Positions 15,489 through 24,416 of a stretch of 40,328 bases of DNA are shown one piece after another; the first letter of the stretch is position 1; every line of letters begins with the position of its first letter. The stretch comes from JAENVT01 sp031404635 (GTDB lineage: Bacteria > Actinomycetota > Acidimicrobiia > Acidimicrobiales > Ilumatobacteraceae), in the NCBI GenBank assembly GCA_031404635.1, contig JANNHY010000033.1:1-40328 (forward strand). Direction: 5' to 3'. The notes below the pieces were generated by a model that ran no database searches, was not told the DNA's origin, and was given only the letters and a program-made list of their open reading frames with translations. A program made the position numbers and the translations under genes.

Positions 15489-16395
15489 TCATGCGGGTGT
15501 GGTGACGGTCGTTGCCCATGGTGTCACGTTGAGGATCTGTCCTCGGTAGGTGGCGTAGGTGATCGCTACGCCGCCGGGGTCGAACATCGTTGTGTCACCC
15601 TCTGTCGGCCACCACCTGGGGAGGTAGCGGCGTCGGAGCCATTTCCAATTGGGCATGGGGATGTTTGCGGCGTAACCAGTTGACGACCCTTGCCCAGGTG
15701 TAGGCGTCGCAGGTAGCCGAAGGTGGCCTTGGACACCCCGTAGCGGAAATAGTTGGTCCAGCCCCGCAGCACCGGGTTGAGCCGGCGCAGCAGTTCGGAG
15801 AGCGGTTCGTTTCGATCCATCCGGCACCGGGCCTTGACCGTGGCCATCACCTTGCTGAGCGAGGTTTTCGATGGGTAGGTGTAGACGAAGTGCTTATTGG
15901 TGCCTCGCTTGTGGTGCCGCTGGATGCGGTAGCCGAGAAAGTCGAAGCCCTCGTCGATGTGGGCGATGGTCGTCTTGGTTTCCGAGAGGCGAAGCCCGAC
16001 GGTGGCCAGGACGGTTGCTATCTCATCGCGCAATGCTTCGGCGTCGACACGTTCGCCGTGGATCATCACGACGAAGTCGTCCGCGTATCGGACCAGCCGA
16101 TAGTTCGGGCGACCGTGTTTGCGACGCTGGCGGCGTTGCAGGGTGGTGGCCATGTCGTGGTCCCAGTCCTTGACGAAACGATCGTCGAGAACCGAGAGCG
16201 CGATGTTGGCCAGCAACGGCGACAGAATGCCGCCTTGAGGGGTGCCGGTGTCGGTGTCCCTGCTGATGCCATCCTCGGTGAGGATGCCAGCTTTCAGGAA
16301 CGCCTTCACCAAACCCAAGACACGTTTGTCAACGATGCGGTCACGCACCCGGTCCATGAGGGCCGTGTGATCGATCTCGTCGGTCGCGGCCCTCG
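15489..16395 (-). pseudogene. ltrA: Group II intron reverse transcriptase/maturase, 5'-truncated and frameshifted
   Basis: RT motifs are clear: TPQGGILSPLLANIALS (domain 4), LVRYADDFVVM (domain 5, catalytic YADD), FLGYRIQ and the maturase segment LRGWTNYFRYG. The protein begins abruptly near DEIDHTALM, so the N-terminal RT domains are gone. Past FGYLR the maturase continues in a second frame (YTWARVVNWLRRKHPHAQ) and then in a third (WLRRRYLPRWWP to the end at ~15489). This implies at least two frameshifts between about 15740 and 15640. The 5' break lies at ~16390, where the sequence becomes the low-temperature-requirement A membrane protein gene. The element is dead. Confidence 0.85.
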
Positions 16396-17183
16396 GTAGC
16401 ACGAGCCAGGCGCTGTTCGGTGACCAGCGAGACGACATCGAAGTAGATCCACCAGAGTGCCGAAGCGAGTGCGACGCCGAGTACCGCGGCGATGACCACA
16501 CTCGCAGTGAGATCCACCTGTGCAGCGATGCCGATTGCGATGATCGACTCGCCGAGGGCGAGGATGATGACGAGGTTGTGTCGTTCGGCGAAGTGATCGG
16601 GCGTAAGCCGCCATCCCGCTAGGCCATAGCCGAGCGGCCCGACCCAGTCGACCACGAGCGCGCACAACCACAGGAGCGTCCGGGCGCCGTTGTCGACGAG
16701 CGATGCGCTGATGAGTAACGAGACGGCAGTCGCAGAGCTGATGGCGAAGCCGAGCACAGATCGGCGCAGCGCCGGATCGTCCCGACTCGCCACGAGAAAC
16801 AGACCCAGGTGCGCGCCACGGACGACGGCGTAGCCAACCGCGAAGGCGACTGCTCGGGCCCCGAAGCTCTCAGGAACGCAGAGCCCGACGACGAGTAACG
16901 CGGCCATCGCCGAGAACATCGCGATGCGTACAACGCCTTCCTCCGGGTCGATGACACTGGTGAGCCAGGCAAAGCCCACCCACGCCCACCACAGGGCGGC
17001 GAGAACAAGCATCCCCCGCCCGATGCCGACCCATGTCGGTTCGGCCGCCATGAGGGCGGTGCATTGCGTGAATCCGAGAACGAAGACAAGGTCGAAGTAG
17101 AGCTCGAGCGGCGTGACGGCCCCCAGCTCGCGGCTTTGGGCGCTGAGTCGTCCGCTGCCTCTGCGTGGGTGTGGCCGACTCAC
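16390..17183 (-). CDS. Low temperature requirement A (LtrA-type) membrane protein, C-terminally truncated
   Basis: The protein has VTPLELYFDLVFVLGFTQ near the N-terminus and the signature HFAERHNLVIILALGESIIA, both characteristic of the low-temperature-requirement A family of multi-pass membrane proteins. About eight hydrophobic segments are visible. Family members are usually ~360-400 residues; here the match stops after WWIYFDVVSLVTEQRLARA, about residue 265. The frame then runs into reverse-transcriptase DNA and stops at 16341. The gene has lost its last transmembrane segments through the same recombination that truncated the intron. This LtrA family is unrelated to the group II intron protein of the same name. 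The function is unknown and it is probably inactive. Confidence 0.75.
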
Positions 17184-17337
17184 CGGTCTCGCCGGCGGTC
17201 AGCGTCGATCGCGCGGGCGAAGGGATACAGGGCAGTGATCACGCCAGGATCGTTGGAACACACGGGCTCGTGCCGGGCGGCGCAGAGCCGATCGGGGCGC
17301 AGGCGACGACTCGGATACGTTCGCCTTCGCCCGCCGC

Positions 17338-18195
17338 TCAACAGGTCGTAACGGGAGACGCCGCCGAAGTCTCCAGAGTCCGCAGATCGATCCTCGCTTC
17401 CCAGGTGTCACGCTGAACGGTCTTGACCATGTCTTCGGTGAAGTCGGGGAAGACGTTTCGGAAGAGGCCCGTGTCGTTGGGAATGATCGAGACCATCGCG
17501 TCAGCCATCAACTGGGGATCCAGCCGGTTCTCGTCGACGCCGAGGATCTGGTCGAAGAAGCCCTGCACGTCGGCTCGCTTGATGTAGTTCGTTCGATCAT
17601 CCATCCAGTGCGAGGCGCTCTCGGCTTCGGTCTCGTTGAAGCCCGTGAGGAAGCCGCCGGGATTGATGACCTGCACCTGAATGCCGAATGGAGCGAGTTC
17701 GGCCAGCATCGCCCCGGCAATTGCTTCCAACGCGTGCTTGGTCGCGGCATAGGGACCGCCGAACGGAACGGCGATCAAGCCTCCGATGGAACTGGTGAAG
17801 ACGACCTTGCCAGTTCGACCCTCATCGACGAGCTTGCGAGCGAACCGCTGGGTCAGGTCCAGCGGCCCGAAGAAATTGGCCTCGAAGATTCGATGGACCA
17901 GCTCGAGCGGGATCTCGCTCATGGGCCCGCTCTCCGCGACCGCGGCGTTGTTGACGAGGATGTCGACATCCCAACTCGACGCGTTCTGAACGTCGTAGGG
18001 ATGCAGCAGGTCAAGCTTCTCAACCCGGAGGTTGCTCAACCCGAGCTCGGCGACCTTTCGTCGAAGTTCGGTCGCTTGGGGCCAGATCTGCACCCCGGCG
18101 ATCACTTCGTGCCCCTCCTGCGCCAACCCGATCGCTGCGAGCGCTCCGAAGCCGGAGCCTGCCCCGGTGATGAGGATTCTCTTGTTCTTCGCCAT
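17338..18195 (-). CDS. Short-chain dehydrogenase/reductase (SDR)
   Basis: This is a classical SDR of 285 residues. It has the nucleotide-binding motif TGAGSGFG (10-17), NNAA (82-85), the catalytic Ser in FTSSIGG (~135), and Tyr149 and Lys153 in YAATK. The PGGFLTGF segment follows, as in classical SDRs that bind substrate after the PG motif. The substrate cannot be told; an alcohol or ketone is expected. It lies ~120 bases downstream of the LAL-type LuxR regulator gene on the same strand, a pairing that suggests the regulator controls it. The start ATG has an AAGGGAGGG-like ribosome site. It appears intact. Confidence 0.85.
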   Translation of the reverse strand: MAKNKRILITGAGSGFGALAAIGLAQEGHEVIAGVQIWPQATELRRKVAELGLSNLRVEKLDLLHPYDVQNASSWDVDILVNNAAVAESGPMSEIPLELVHRIFEANFFGPLDLTQRFARKLVDEGRTGKVVFTSSIGGLIAVPFGGPYAATKHALEAIAGAMLAELAPFGIQVQVINPGGFLTGFNETEAESASHWMDDRTNYIKRADVQGFFDQILGVDENRLDPQLMADAMVSIIPNDTGLFRNVFPDFTEDMVKTVQRDTWEARIDLRTLETSAASPVTTC

Positions 18196-18317
18196 CAGCC
18201 CTCCCTTGAAGTGACCGCGGCGTGTGAGTCGGCACTCGTCGCGGTTCGGCCGTATCGGTGGAAGGGTCCCATGTCTGGGCCGTCGGGCGCATCAGTCAAG
18301 TTGCTACATCTGCTGCG

Positions 18318-21119
18318 CTATCTGTCTCGCATGACTACCCGGTGTCGGGGGGCGTCAGGTTGTGGGCGAGCGTGCAGGGCATCGCGGAGCGCGACCCGGG
18401 AGGTGATTCCCAGCTTCGGGTAGGCGCGGTAGAGGTGGGCCGCCACGGTGTGGTGGGAGACGTAGAGCCGATCGGCGATCTGCTTGTTGGTCAATCCCGA
18501 GGCAGCCAATGTCGCGACCTCAAGCTCCTGGGCCGTCAACGAGGTCGGGCGGGACTGGTTGCGCGGCGCCGTCGGAACTCCGGTGGCGCGCAGCTCCTTC
18601 GCCGCTCTCGCCGCCCATGGCTCAGCTCCGAGGCGCTCGAACGTCTCGAGCGCGGCGGAAAGATGGCGACGTGCCGTGAGCCGTGAGCGCGCGCGCCGTA
18701 GTCGCTCGCCGAAGATCAACTCGATCCGAGCGAGATCGAACGGCCAACGCCCGGCGCTTGGGACGGCGAGCGCCTGATCGAACAGCGCTTCGGCGGTGGT
18801 GTCATCCCCAGCAACTGCCGTTGCTCCGTTGACGAGCACGGCGAGCCTTGGTGAGATCGCAGCGATGCCTGCATCGCTCATTGCGTTGGCATGAGCGGAT
18901 GCTTCGCTGCTTCGACCAGTGCGTTCGGCTGACTCGACAACGTCCAACGTGACACGGAGCGCTACGGGTATCCGCCACGCGAGCGCGCCCGCCGGACTGA
19001 TGGCTGTGGCGAGCTCGTAGGCCGTGTCGAACTCGCCTCGACCAAGCGCCGACAGCGCCCGAACATGGCACACGTAACGGTTTACCGTCTCGATGCGTCG
19101 GGGTGCCGCCCACTGAACCATTGCGTCGGTCAGGGCGCGCGCGGTCTCGTCCTCACCGCGGGCCGCTGCGACCAGCGCTCGGCAATAGCGAAACAACTGC
19201 GTCAAGAGCCCGTAGTCGCTGGCCAAAGACTTCGCCAGCCCTTCCTCCGCCAGGCTGACGGCTTCGTTCCATCGGCCGACCTGGAAGTCCTCGAGGCTGA
19301 GCTGGAACATCGCCGCGAGTCCCGAAGAGACAGCGCCGCCCTGCCGGGCGCCATCGATGAGCCGTTCGAGCGGACCACGCAGCCCCGACATCCGGTCGGT
19401 GTAGGCGGCAGGCATGCTCAGCCGAACGATCTCGACAGGGTCGGTCTCGTCGTGGAGCCGGTCGATGGCCGAATCGAGCGCGCGCAGAGTCGCATCGGAT
19501 GTTCGGGCAGGGTCGGCGAACGCATCGATCCAGAGCCGAACGACTCCTGGGACGCGTGGTCCCAGCCGATCGATCGTTCGGTCGAACGGCTCCCAGAGCT
19601 CCGACCGACCGCCGAACCAACAGACCATCGCATGGTTAAGGAGTGCATCGACCAGATGTCCCTCATCCAGATCGGGCCGGTCCGCCCAATCGTCGATCGC
19701 CGAGCCAAGTAGACGGTGCGCCGTGTCGACGTCACCCTCCCAGTTGAGGAGAACAGCGGCACTGGCCGTCGCCGCTGGCAGCAACAGCGTTCCGTGAGGG
19801 TCGGCATCCTTGGCGCTCGAGAGCAGTCTTGAAACGCTGTTTGGGTCGGCTGTCACGTTTGCGCCAATGACCGCGCCTTCGGCCAGTCGACGGCATCGAT
19901 CAACGCCGCTTGGGCCGAGATCCGCTGCCCGTACGAGTGCGGCGACCGCCCCATGCGCGTCTCCGCGCTGCAAGAGGCCATGCGCTGCTTGCTCAAGAAG
20001 CTCGGCCACCTCCGCGTCGGGCCCCATGGCCGCTTCGGCGAGGTGCCACACGGAACGCTCGGGATGATGTCGCCACGCCTCGCCCAGCGCCCGATGTGCC
20101 AGGCGACGCTCCTCACTTGTCGACATTCCCACAACTGCTGCTCGCGTTAGGGGATGGCGGAACGACAATCGGCCCATGCCAACGATGCGCAGAAGTCGGG
20201 CCATCTCCGCGGGCGCGAGGTCGGCGAAAACACCATCGCCCACGATCGAACGCAGCGGAGCAAGCTCACCCGTGCCGTCGAGGGCGGCCAACAGGACCAC
20301 CCAGCGCGTCGCGGCCGGGAGATCTGAAACCCTGGATTCGAACACGTCTTGGACACGGCGGCTAAGGGGAAGCGCCGCTGGTAGAGCCTCAAGCGCGGCG
20401 AGTTGTGGCGCTGTCAGGGCGGCAGGGAGTTCCAGGAGAGCCAGGGGATTTCCTTTGGCATCGGCGAGCAACCGCTGACGCACTGGTCGAGCCATGTCAG
20501 GAAAGGCGCGAGCGAGGAGCTCGGACGCCGCCTCGAGGTCCAGGCCGCCCAACTCCAGGAATGGAAGGCCGGCGTGATCGAAAAAGCTCGACGTGCCTGA
20601 CCGCGAAGCGGCAAGGAAGCCGATCCGCGAACCCGCCAAGCGGCGAGCGACGAAGCCGAGGATCTCGAGGGTCGGACGGTCGACCCACTGCAGGTCATCG
20701 ACAATCATCAAGAGCGGAGCGTCACGGGCAGCCTGTCGGACAAGGTGCAACGTCGCGGTGGACAGAAGGAGACGACCCGGCGCCGATCCCGTGCCGAGAC
20801 CCAACGCCACCGTCAGGGCTTCACGATGCGGGCCAATCAAGTCGTCGAGACCACGAAGCAGTGGCTGCAGGACCTGGTTCAGCCCTGCGTGGCTCAGGTT
20901 CGCCTCGAACTCCGCGCCTGCCGCACGGGTCACGCGGACCTTCGTGCCCGCGGCATCGGCCGCAAGATCCAACATCGCGGTCTTGCCGACGCCGGGATCA
21001 CCGAACAAGAGCAGCGCCTGGCCGCCGACGGCAGCCTGAGCGAGGAACGAGGCGATGCGCCCGAACTCAGCCTCCCGCCCGACAAGCGTGCTGGCGACGT
21101 GTCGCGGGAGACCGCTCAC
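18318..21119 (-). CDS. LuxR-family transcriptional regulator of the LAL type (AAA ATPase + HTH)
   Basis: This 933-residue regulator has an N-terminal AAA/STAND ATPase, with Walker A GDPGVGKT (40-47) and Walker B LLMIVDDLQWVD (136-147). A long helical TPR-like middle region follows. A C-terminal LuxR helix-turn-helix occupies about 860-915 (LTAQELEVATLAASGLTNKQ, then ADRLYVSHHTVAAHL). Large ATP-binding LuxR (LAL) proteins activate pathway genes in response to inducers. The start is a GTG at 21119 and no better upstream start is apparent. The SDR gene is the next gene downstream on the same strand and is the likely target or partner. Length and domain order fit the family, so it looks intact. 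Confidence 0.9.
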   Translation of the reverse strand: MSGLPRHVASTLVGREAEFGRIASFLAQAAVGGQALLLFGDPGVGKTAMLDLAADAAGTKVRVTRAAGAEFEANLSHAGLNQVLQPLLRGLDDLIGPHREALTVALGLGTGSAPGRLLLSTATLHLVRQAARDAPLLMIVDDLQWVDRPTLEILGFVARRLAGSRIGFLAASRSGTSSFFDHAGLPFLELGGLDLEAASELLARAFPDMARPVRQRLLADAKGNPLALLELPAALTAPQLAALEALPAALPLSRRVQDVFESRVSDLPAATRWVVLLAALDGTGELAPLRSIVGDGVFADLAPAEMARLLRIVGMGRLSFRHPLTRAAVVGMSTSEERRLAHRALGEAWRHHPERSVWHLAEAAMGPDAEVAELLEQAAHGLLQRGDAHGAVAALVRAADLGPSGVDRCRRLAEGAVIGANVTADPNSVSRLLSSAKDADPHGTLLLPAATASAAVLLNWEGDVDTAHRLLGSAIDDWADRPDLDEGHLVDALLNHAMVCWFGGRSELWEPFDRTIDRLGPRVPGVVRLWIDAFADPARTSDATLRALDSAIDRLHDETDPVEIVRLSMPAAYTDRMSGLRGPLERLIDGARQGGAVSSGLAAMFQLSLEDFQVGRWNEAVSLAEEGLAKSLASDYGLLTQLFRYCRALVAAARGEDETARALTDAMVQWAAPRRIETVNRYVCHVRALSALGRGEFDTAYELATAISPAGALAWRIPVALRVTLDVVESAERTGRSSEASAHANAMSDAGIAAISPRLAVLVNGATAVAGDDTTAEALFDQALAVPSAGRWPFDLARIELIFGERLRRARSRLTARRHLSAALETFERLGAEPWAARAAKELRATGVPTAPRNQSRPTSLTAQELEVATLAASGLTNKQIADRLYVSHHTVAAHLYRAYPKLGITSRVALRDALHARPQPDAPRHRVVMRDR

Positions 21120-21191
21120 TGCCGATTGCCCGAGGATCGCTCGTCGAATGCCACCGATGTACCGCTCCCGATCGCGCGAACGGGATCAAAC

Positions 21192-21790
21192 CTACGCACG
21201 GAGCCTCGCGGGCACTCTGATAGCTCGCAGGCGCCTCGGATACGAAGGGAGTCGCAGGTGCCCGCGCGATGACCTGCATGACTCATACCTCGCGTCCGCG
21301 TCGGCGGTGGTCGGTGTCCCGGAAGAACTATTCGTCGCGCCCGCACACCCCTTCTCGATGATGCGAAAGAACGGGTCGAGCGCCTTGAATTCGTCGAGGT
21401 CGGTGATGGTCGTCATCCCAGCTTAGAGGTCGCGCCTGGGACCGCGAACCGGTAGAAGACGGGGACGTCGACCTTCGCTACTCGGAGGAGCCACCCGAGG
21501 TCCTCCAGGGCACGGGCGCAGTCGATCCTCTGACGATGCCAGGGTCGTACCCGGGTTCGGTGATGAGCGTTTCGGTTGCTGCGCGGGCGGCGTCGTCTGC
21601 GGCGTAGAGGCTTGATGGTCGGACGCGTTGGGCGGCCACCTGGTCGAGGAGTGAGTCGTAGTTCAGGTTGAAGCTCTTCGCGACGGGGCCGTGGGTGAAC
21701 GACTGGATCTCTTCGCTGGGGGGGCGAATCTGTCGGTTCGCCTGGCGTAGATGTTGGTGGCGCCGATCTGCGGGCGTGGTGCGTGCGGAC
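21192..21790 (-). pseudogene. Remnant of a two-gene operon, unidentified
   Basis: Minus-strand coding traces are visible in several frames. SEEIQSFTHGPVAKSFNLNY and DSLLDQVAAQRVRPSSLY lie at about 21730-21560. A frame change then gives IDCARALEDLGWLLRVAK and a natural-looking stop at 21413. That stop overlaps, as ATGA, the start of MTTITDLDEFKALDPFFRII (from 21416), which degenerates after ~25 residues. The pattern is two formerly overlapping genes, one frameshifted and one truncated. The second start is reminiscent of NTF2/SnoaL-like proteins, but that is weak. The rest of 21120-21413 shows no gene. Confidence 0.45.
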
Positions 21791-21932
21791 CGGGCGCGGC
21801 CTCGGAGCCAAGGATCTCTAAGCCGATCTTTGGGTTGTCGCCGTCGCTGTTGCCGGTGGGTTCCCGTTGGCGACCGAGGACGCGATCTTCGATGACGTGG
21901 TCGCGCGTCGACGGCAGTTCCCCGACGCGTGA
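21744..21932 (+). pseudogene. PIN-domain (VapC-like) toxin C-terminal pseudogene
   Basis: This plus-strand segment encodes DLRAWCVRTGRGLGAKDL, an in-frame TAA, then ADLWVVAVAVAGGFPLATED and FDDVVARRRQFPDA with a stop. It aligns almost residue for residue with the C-terminal half of the intact PIN toxin at 39207-39626, where the stop position is a catalytic-region His-Glu. The N-terminal half and any antitoxin are missing. It is a decayed relative of the E6 PIN gene, showing that similar cargo was carried by more than one element. Confidence 0.8.
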
Positions 21933-22174
21933 GCGGCTTCGGCTCGCGAGGCAATGTCTGCTGCGGGTCAGATCCTTTCGTCTGCGCCCGTCGACTCTCG
22001 TGGACGGCGGCCGTCTCAAGCGGCCGTCAGGATTGAAGCGCTGGACGACTGGGTGGGAGCGCCTGCCGCCTACGGCTGCCGACGAGCGCTACCGACCGAG
22101 CTCGGCTGCTGGCGGCTGCGGGTCGACAACCCGAAGGTCGAGCTCGACTCCACGACTTGCACGGTGGGTGCGTC

Positions 22175-22675
22175 TCAGGCTCCGAGCGGCCGACGTCGAT
22201 CTGCGTAGCGTTCGATGAAGGGAGCGCTTGCCGCGGGACCGGCGGCGAAGACGAAGTCTTCACCGTCGACTCGTCGGCCCGTCGCCCGGTCGACGACGAC
22301 CGGGTCGGCCTCGACGCCGGTCGTGGCGTCGACGAGCACCATCGAACGGTCGCGGGGGTCGAGCTGCGCGTTGCGCCACGCGGCCAGGACCACGATGACC
22401 GGGCGCAGCGATCGCCCGAGGTCGGTCAGCACGTACTCGTGGCGTGGCGGGTTCCTCTGGTAACGCTGTCGTTCGAGGATGCCCTCGGCGACGAGTGTCT
22501 TGAGGCGGCTCGTCAGCAGGCTCGAGGAGATGCCTAGGTTCTGCTGGAACTGGTCGAAGCGGGTGTAGCCGTCGAAGGCGTCGTGGAGGATCAGCAGTGT
22601 CCACCATTCGCCGACCAGCCCGAGGGCGGACGAGAGCGGGCACTCGCGGTCTTCGAGGCGAATCTTGCCGGCCAT
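22175..22675 (-). CDS. HxlR-family winged-helix transcriptional regulator
   Basis: The protein has 166 residues with the HxlR pattern: CPLSSALGLVGEWWTLLIL near the N-terminus, then LGISSSLLTSRLKTLVAEGI (recognition helix), RHEYVLTDLGRSL (wing) and a C-terminal extension. The ATG at 22675 has a GGAAGGG site 6 bases upstream and begins MAGKIRLEDREC, so I prefer it over the longer frame from 22810. The gene is divergent from the SDR gene at 22755, and the 80-bp gap holds a concentric palindrome. The regulator probably represses both itself and the SDR/NTF2-like operon, releasing on a small-molecule or redox cue. One Cys lies near the N-terminus. Confidence 0.85.
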   Translation of the reverse strand: MAGKIRLEDRECPLSSALGLVGEWWTLLILHDAFDGYTRFDQFQQNLGISSSLLTSRLKTLVAEGILERQRYQRNPPRHEYVLTDLGRSLRPVIVVLAAWRNAQLDPRDRSMVLVDATTGVEADPVVVDRATGRRVDGEDFVFAAGPAASAPFIERYADRRRPLGA

Positions 22676-22688
22676 GACATTCCCTTCC

Positions 22689-22737
22689 GAGTTACTGCTA
22701 ACATCGAAGTTACTCACTTCAGTTCTTGCAGTAACTC
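22689..22737. promoter_or_regulatory. Concentric palindromic operator between HxlR and SDR genes
   Basis: An outer perfect 10-bp inverted repeat, GAGTTACTGC (22689-22698) and GCAGTAACTC (22728-22737), encloses an inner one, GAAGT-TACTC-ACTTC (22706-22720). Both are centred on base 22713. The word AGTTACT occurs in both. The site covers the likely promoters of both divergent genes, so the HxlR protein is the obvious ligand. Confidence 0.7.
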
Positions 22738-22754
22738 TAGTCGGGAGATCCATC

Positions 22755-23537
22755 GTGCAGAAGCCCATCGCCACCAACCGGTCACGACGAGCCCTCGTCA
22801 CTGGCGGCACCCAGGGGACCGGCGCCGCGGTTGCTGCCGTCCTGCGTCGTGACGGCCTCGACGTCTGGACGACGGCGCGCTCGTTACCCGATGGTCATGA
22901 GCAACCCGACCGTTTCCTGGCCGCAGATCTCACCACTCCCGCCGGCACCACAGCGGTCGGAGAGGCGATGGCTGCGATCGGCGGCGTCGACGTGATCGTC
23001 CACGTGGTCGGCGGGTCATCCACTCCGGCCGGTGGGTTCCGGGTCATCGACGATGACCACTGGGAGCACGAACTGCAGCTCAACCTCCTCGCCGCCGTGC
23101 GTCTCGACCGGGCGCTACTCCCGGCGATGATCGCCGCGGGTGGCGGCGCCGTCGTGCACATCTCGTCGATCCAGCGACGCATGCCACTCAGCGACGGGAC
23201 CCTCGCCTACGCGGCAGCCAAAGCCGCGCTCACCGCGTACAGCAAAGGTCTCGCCATCGAGGTTGCTCCCCAAGGCGTTCGGGTCAACACAGTCGCACCC
23301 GGGTTCATCCGCACCGCGTCTGCCGTGCGCCTGGTCGAACGGATCGCCGAAGCAGACGGCATCTCCGAGCAGGCAGCGCTCGACAAACTGATGGCCTCGC
23401 TCGGCGGCATCCCCCTCGGCCGGCCGTGCGAACCCGAAGAGGTGGCCGAACTCGTGGGGTTCCTGGTCAGCGACCGGGCCGCGGCGATCTCCGGCGCCGA
23501 GCACGTCATCGACGGCGGCACGCTCCGAACGCTCTGA
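22755..23537 (+). CDS. Short-chain dehydrogenase/reductase under HxlR control
   Basis: This is a classical SDR of 260 residues. TGGTQGTG (16-23) binds the cofactor, the catalytic Ser lies in HISSIQRR (~137), and Tyr152 and Lys156 in YAAAK complete the site. APGFIRT and a C-terminal GAEHVIDGGTLRTL are typical of the family. I use the GTG at 22755 with a GGGAGA site, which places VQKPIATNRS at the N-terminus; a longer frame would run through the operator. The NTF2-like gene follows after ~50 bases with its own AAGGAGA. A HxlR-SDR-NTF2 unit often handles reactive or xenobiotic carbonyl compounds; the substrate here is unknown. Confidence 0.85.
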   Translation: MQKPIATNRSRRALVTGGTQGTGAAVAAVLRRDGLDVWTTARSLPDGHEQPDRFLAADLTTPAGTTAVGEAMAAIGGVDVIVHVVGGSSTPAGGFRVIDDDHWEHELQLNLLAAVRLDRALLPAMIAAGGGAVVHISSIQRRMPLSDGTLAYAAAKAALTAYSKGLAIEVAPQGVRVNTVAPGFIRTASAVRLVERIAEADGISEQAALDKLMASLGGIPLGRPCEPEEVAELVGFLVSDRAAAISGAEHVIDGGTLRTL

Positions 23538-23589
23538 CGTCCACCTCGACCACCATCTCGACAGCACCCACCAAGGAGACAACCACACG

Positions 23590-23958
23590 ATGAGCAACTC
23601 AAACTTCGACCGCTATGCAACAGCGGAGCTGCCCGACATCATCCAGCGCTACCAACGAGCGCACGACAACCGAGACACCGCCGCCGCGCTTGCCACGTTC
23701 AATTCCACCGCAGTAGTCACCGATGACGGTGAAACAGCCCGCGGCCACGATCAGATCCGTCACTGGCTGGAGACCGCATCCAGCGAGTTCACCTACGAAC
23801 GAACCCTGCTAGAGGTGACCTCGACTGGACCAGACGAATGGATGGTCTCGAACAACATCACCGGGACCTTTCCTGGCGGAACCGTCGACCTGTCCTACCA
23901 TTTCACGCTGCGCGAGGACCTGATCCAGCAGCTGATCATCGCCCCGATCGGAACATGA
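23590..23958 (+). CDS. NTF2/SnoaL-like protein
   Basis: This 122-residue protein has the small cone fold pattern of NTF2/SnoaL-like domains: an N-terminal helix (ELPDIIQRYQRAHDNRDTAA), then ALATFNSTAVVTDDGETARG, GHDQIRHWL, and alternating strands to TLREDLIQQLIIAPIG. Such proteins bind or isomerise small molecules. A clear AAGGAGA site precedes the ATG at 23590. It is the second gene of the HxlR-regulated SDR operon and may act on the same substrate. It is the last gene of element E3. Confidence 0.75.
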   Translation: MSNSNFDRYATAELPDIIQRYQRAHDNRDTAAALATFNSTAVVTDDGETARGHDQIRHWLETASSEFTYERTLLEVTSTGPDEWMVSNNITGTFPGGTVDLSYHFTLREDLIQQLIIAPIGT

Positions 23959-24155
23959 GCAGGCGCGCTCGGCGGCACGACGGCACCCGGTCCGGCGTTC
24001 GAGCACCCGAGCTGTCCCGTCGCTCCGAAGGCCGCTTTGTAGAAGCGGCGGGGGTCATCGGCCAACGACGCCTTGATCGTCCGGCTCCGGTCGTCGACGA
24101 GCACCTTGGTGTCGTCTGCGTTCGTCGGCGCTGATGGGTACGCCCACGCGGACCC

Positions 24156-24293
24156 TGTCAACGGTTTGTCAACGTGAATCGCACCCACACGCGCCGATGA
24201 GCACCGACGAGCGCCGACCGAGAACAAACTAAATTGTCAGCTGAGCAGGACCAACGCTGTCGGAAGCCGACCAGTGCAGACGATGACCGGCGT
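24156..24293 (+). repeat. E3 right-end block: TGTCAAC repeat plus conserved spacer
   Basis: The 18-bp repeat at 24156-24173 and a ~120-bp spacer nearly match the block before att2, base for base over most of their length and with the same 138-bp size. The ~200 bases before it (23959-24155) hold no gene that I can support. Confidence 0.75.
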
Positions 24294-24339
24294 CCTCATA
24301 ACCCGAAGGTCGCAGGTTCAAATCCTGCCCCCGCCACCA
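24294..24339 (+). repeat. att4: 3' half of tRNA-Met(CAT)
   Basis: The tRNA 3'-half fragment again runs through CCA, flanked on the left by the conserved element-end block and on the right by a terminator related to that of att1. Confidence 0.9.
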
Positions 24340-24345
24340 AGAACC

Positions 24346-24393
24346 AGCAGGTCAGAGGCCCTTTCCGTTCGGCGGAGAGGGCCTCTCTGCTTG
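24346..24393 (+). terminator. Hairpin terminator after att4
   Basis: AGCAGGTCAGAGGCCC pairs with GGGCCTCTCTGCT around a CCGTTCGGCGG centre. It is nearly the same as the hairpin after att1 (1311-1360). Confidence 0.65.
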
Positions 24394-24398
24394 TCCCT

Positions 24399-24416
24399 TG
24401 TCAACGGTTTGTCAAC
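24399..24416 (+). repeat. Direct repeat TGTCAACGGTTTGTCAAC, left end of E4
   Basis: The 18-mer is identical to 1364-1381 and sits at the same place after an att and terminator. Confidence 0.7.

Noticed and set aside
16390..17183. Calling the truncated LtrA-like membrane protein and the group II intron LtrA the same gene
   Set aside because: They share only a name; one is a multi-pass membrane protein family, the other a reverse transcriptase/maturase.
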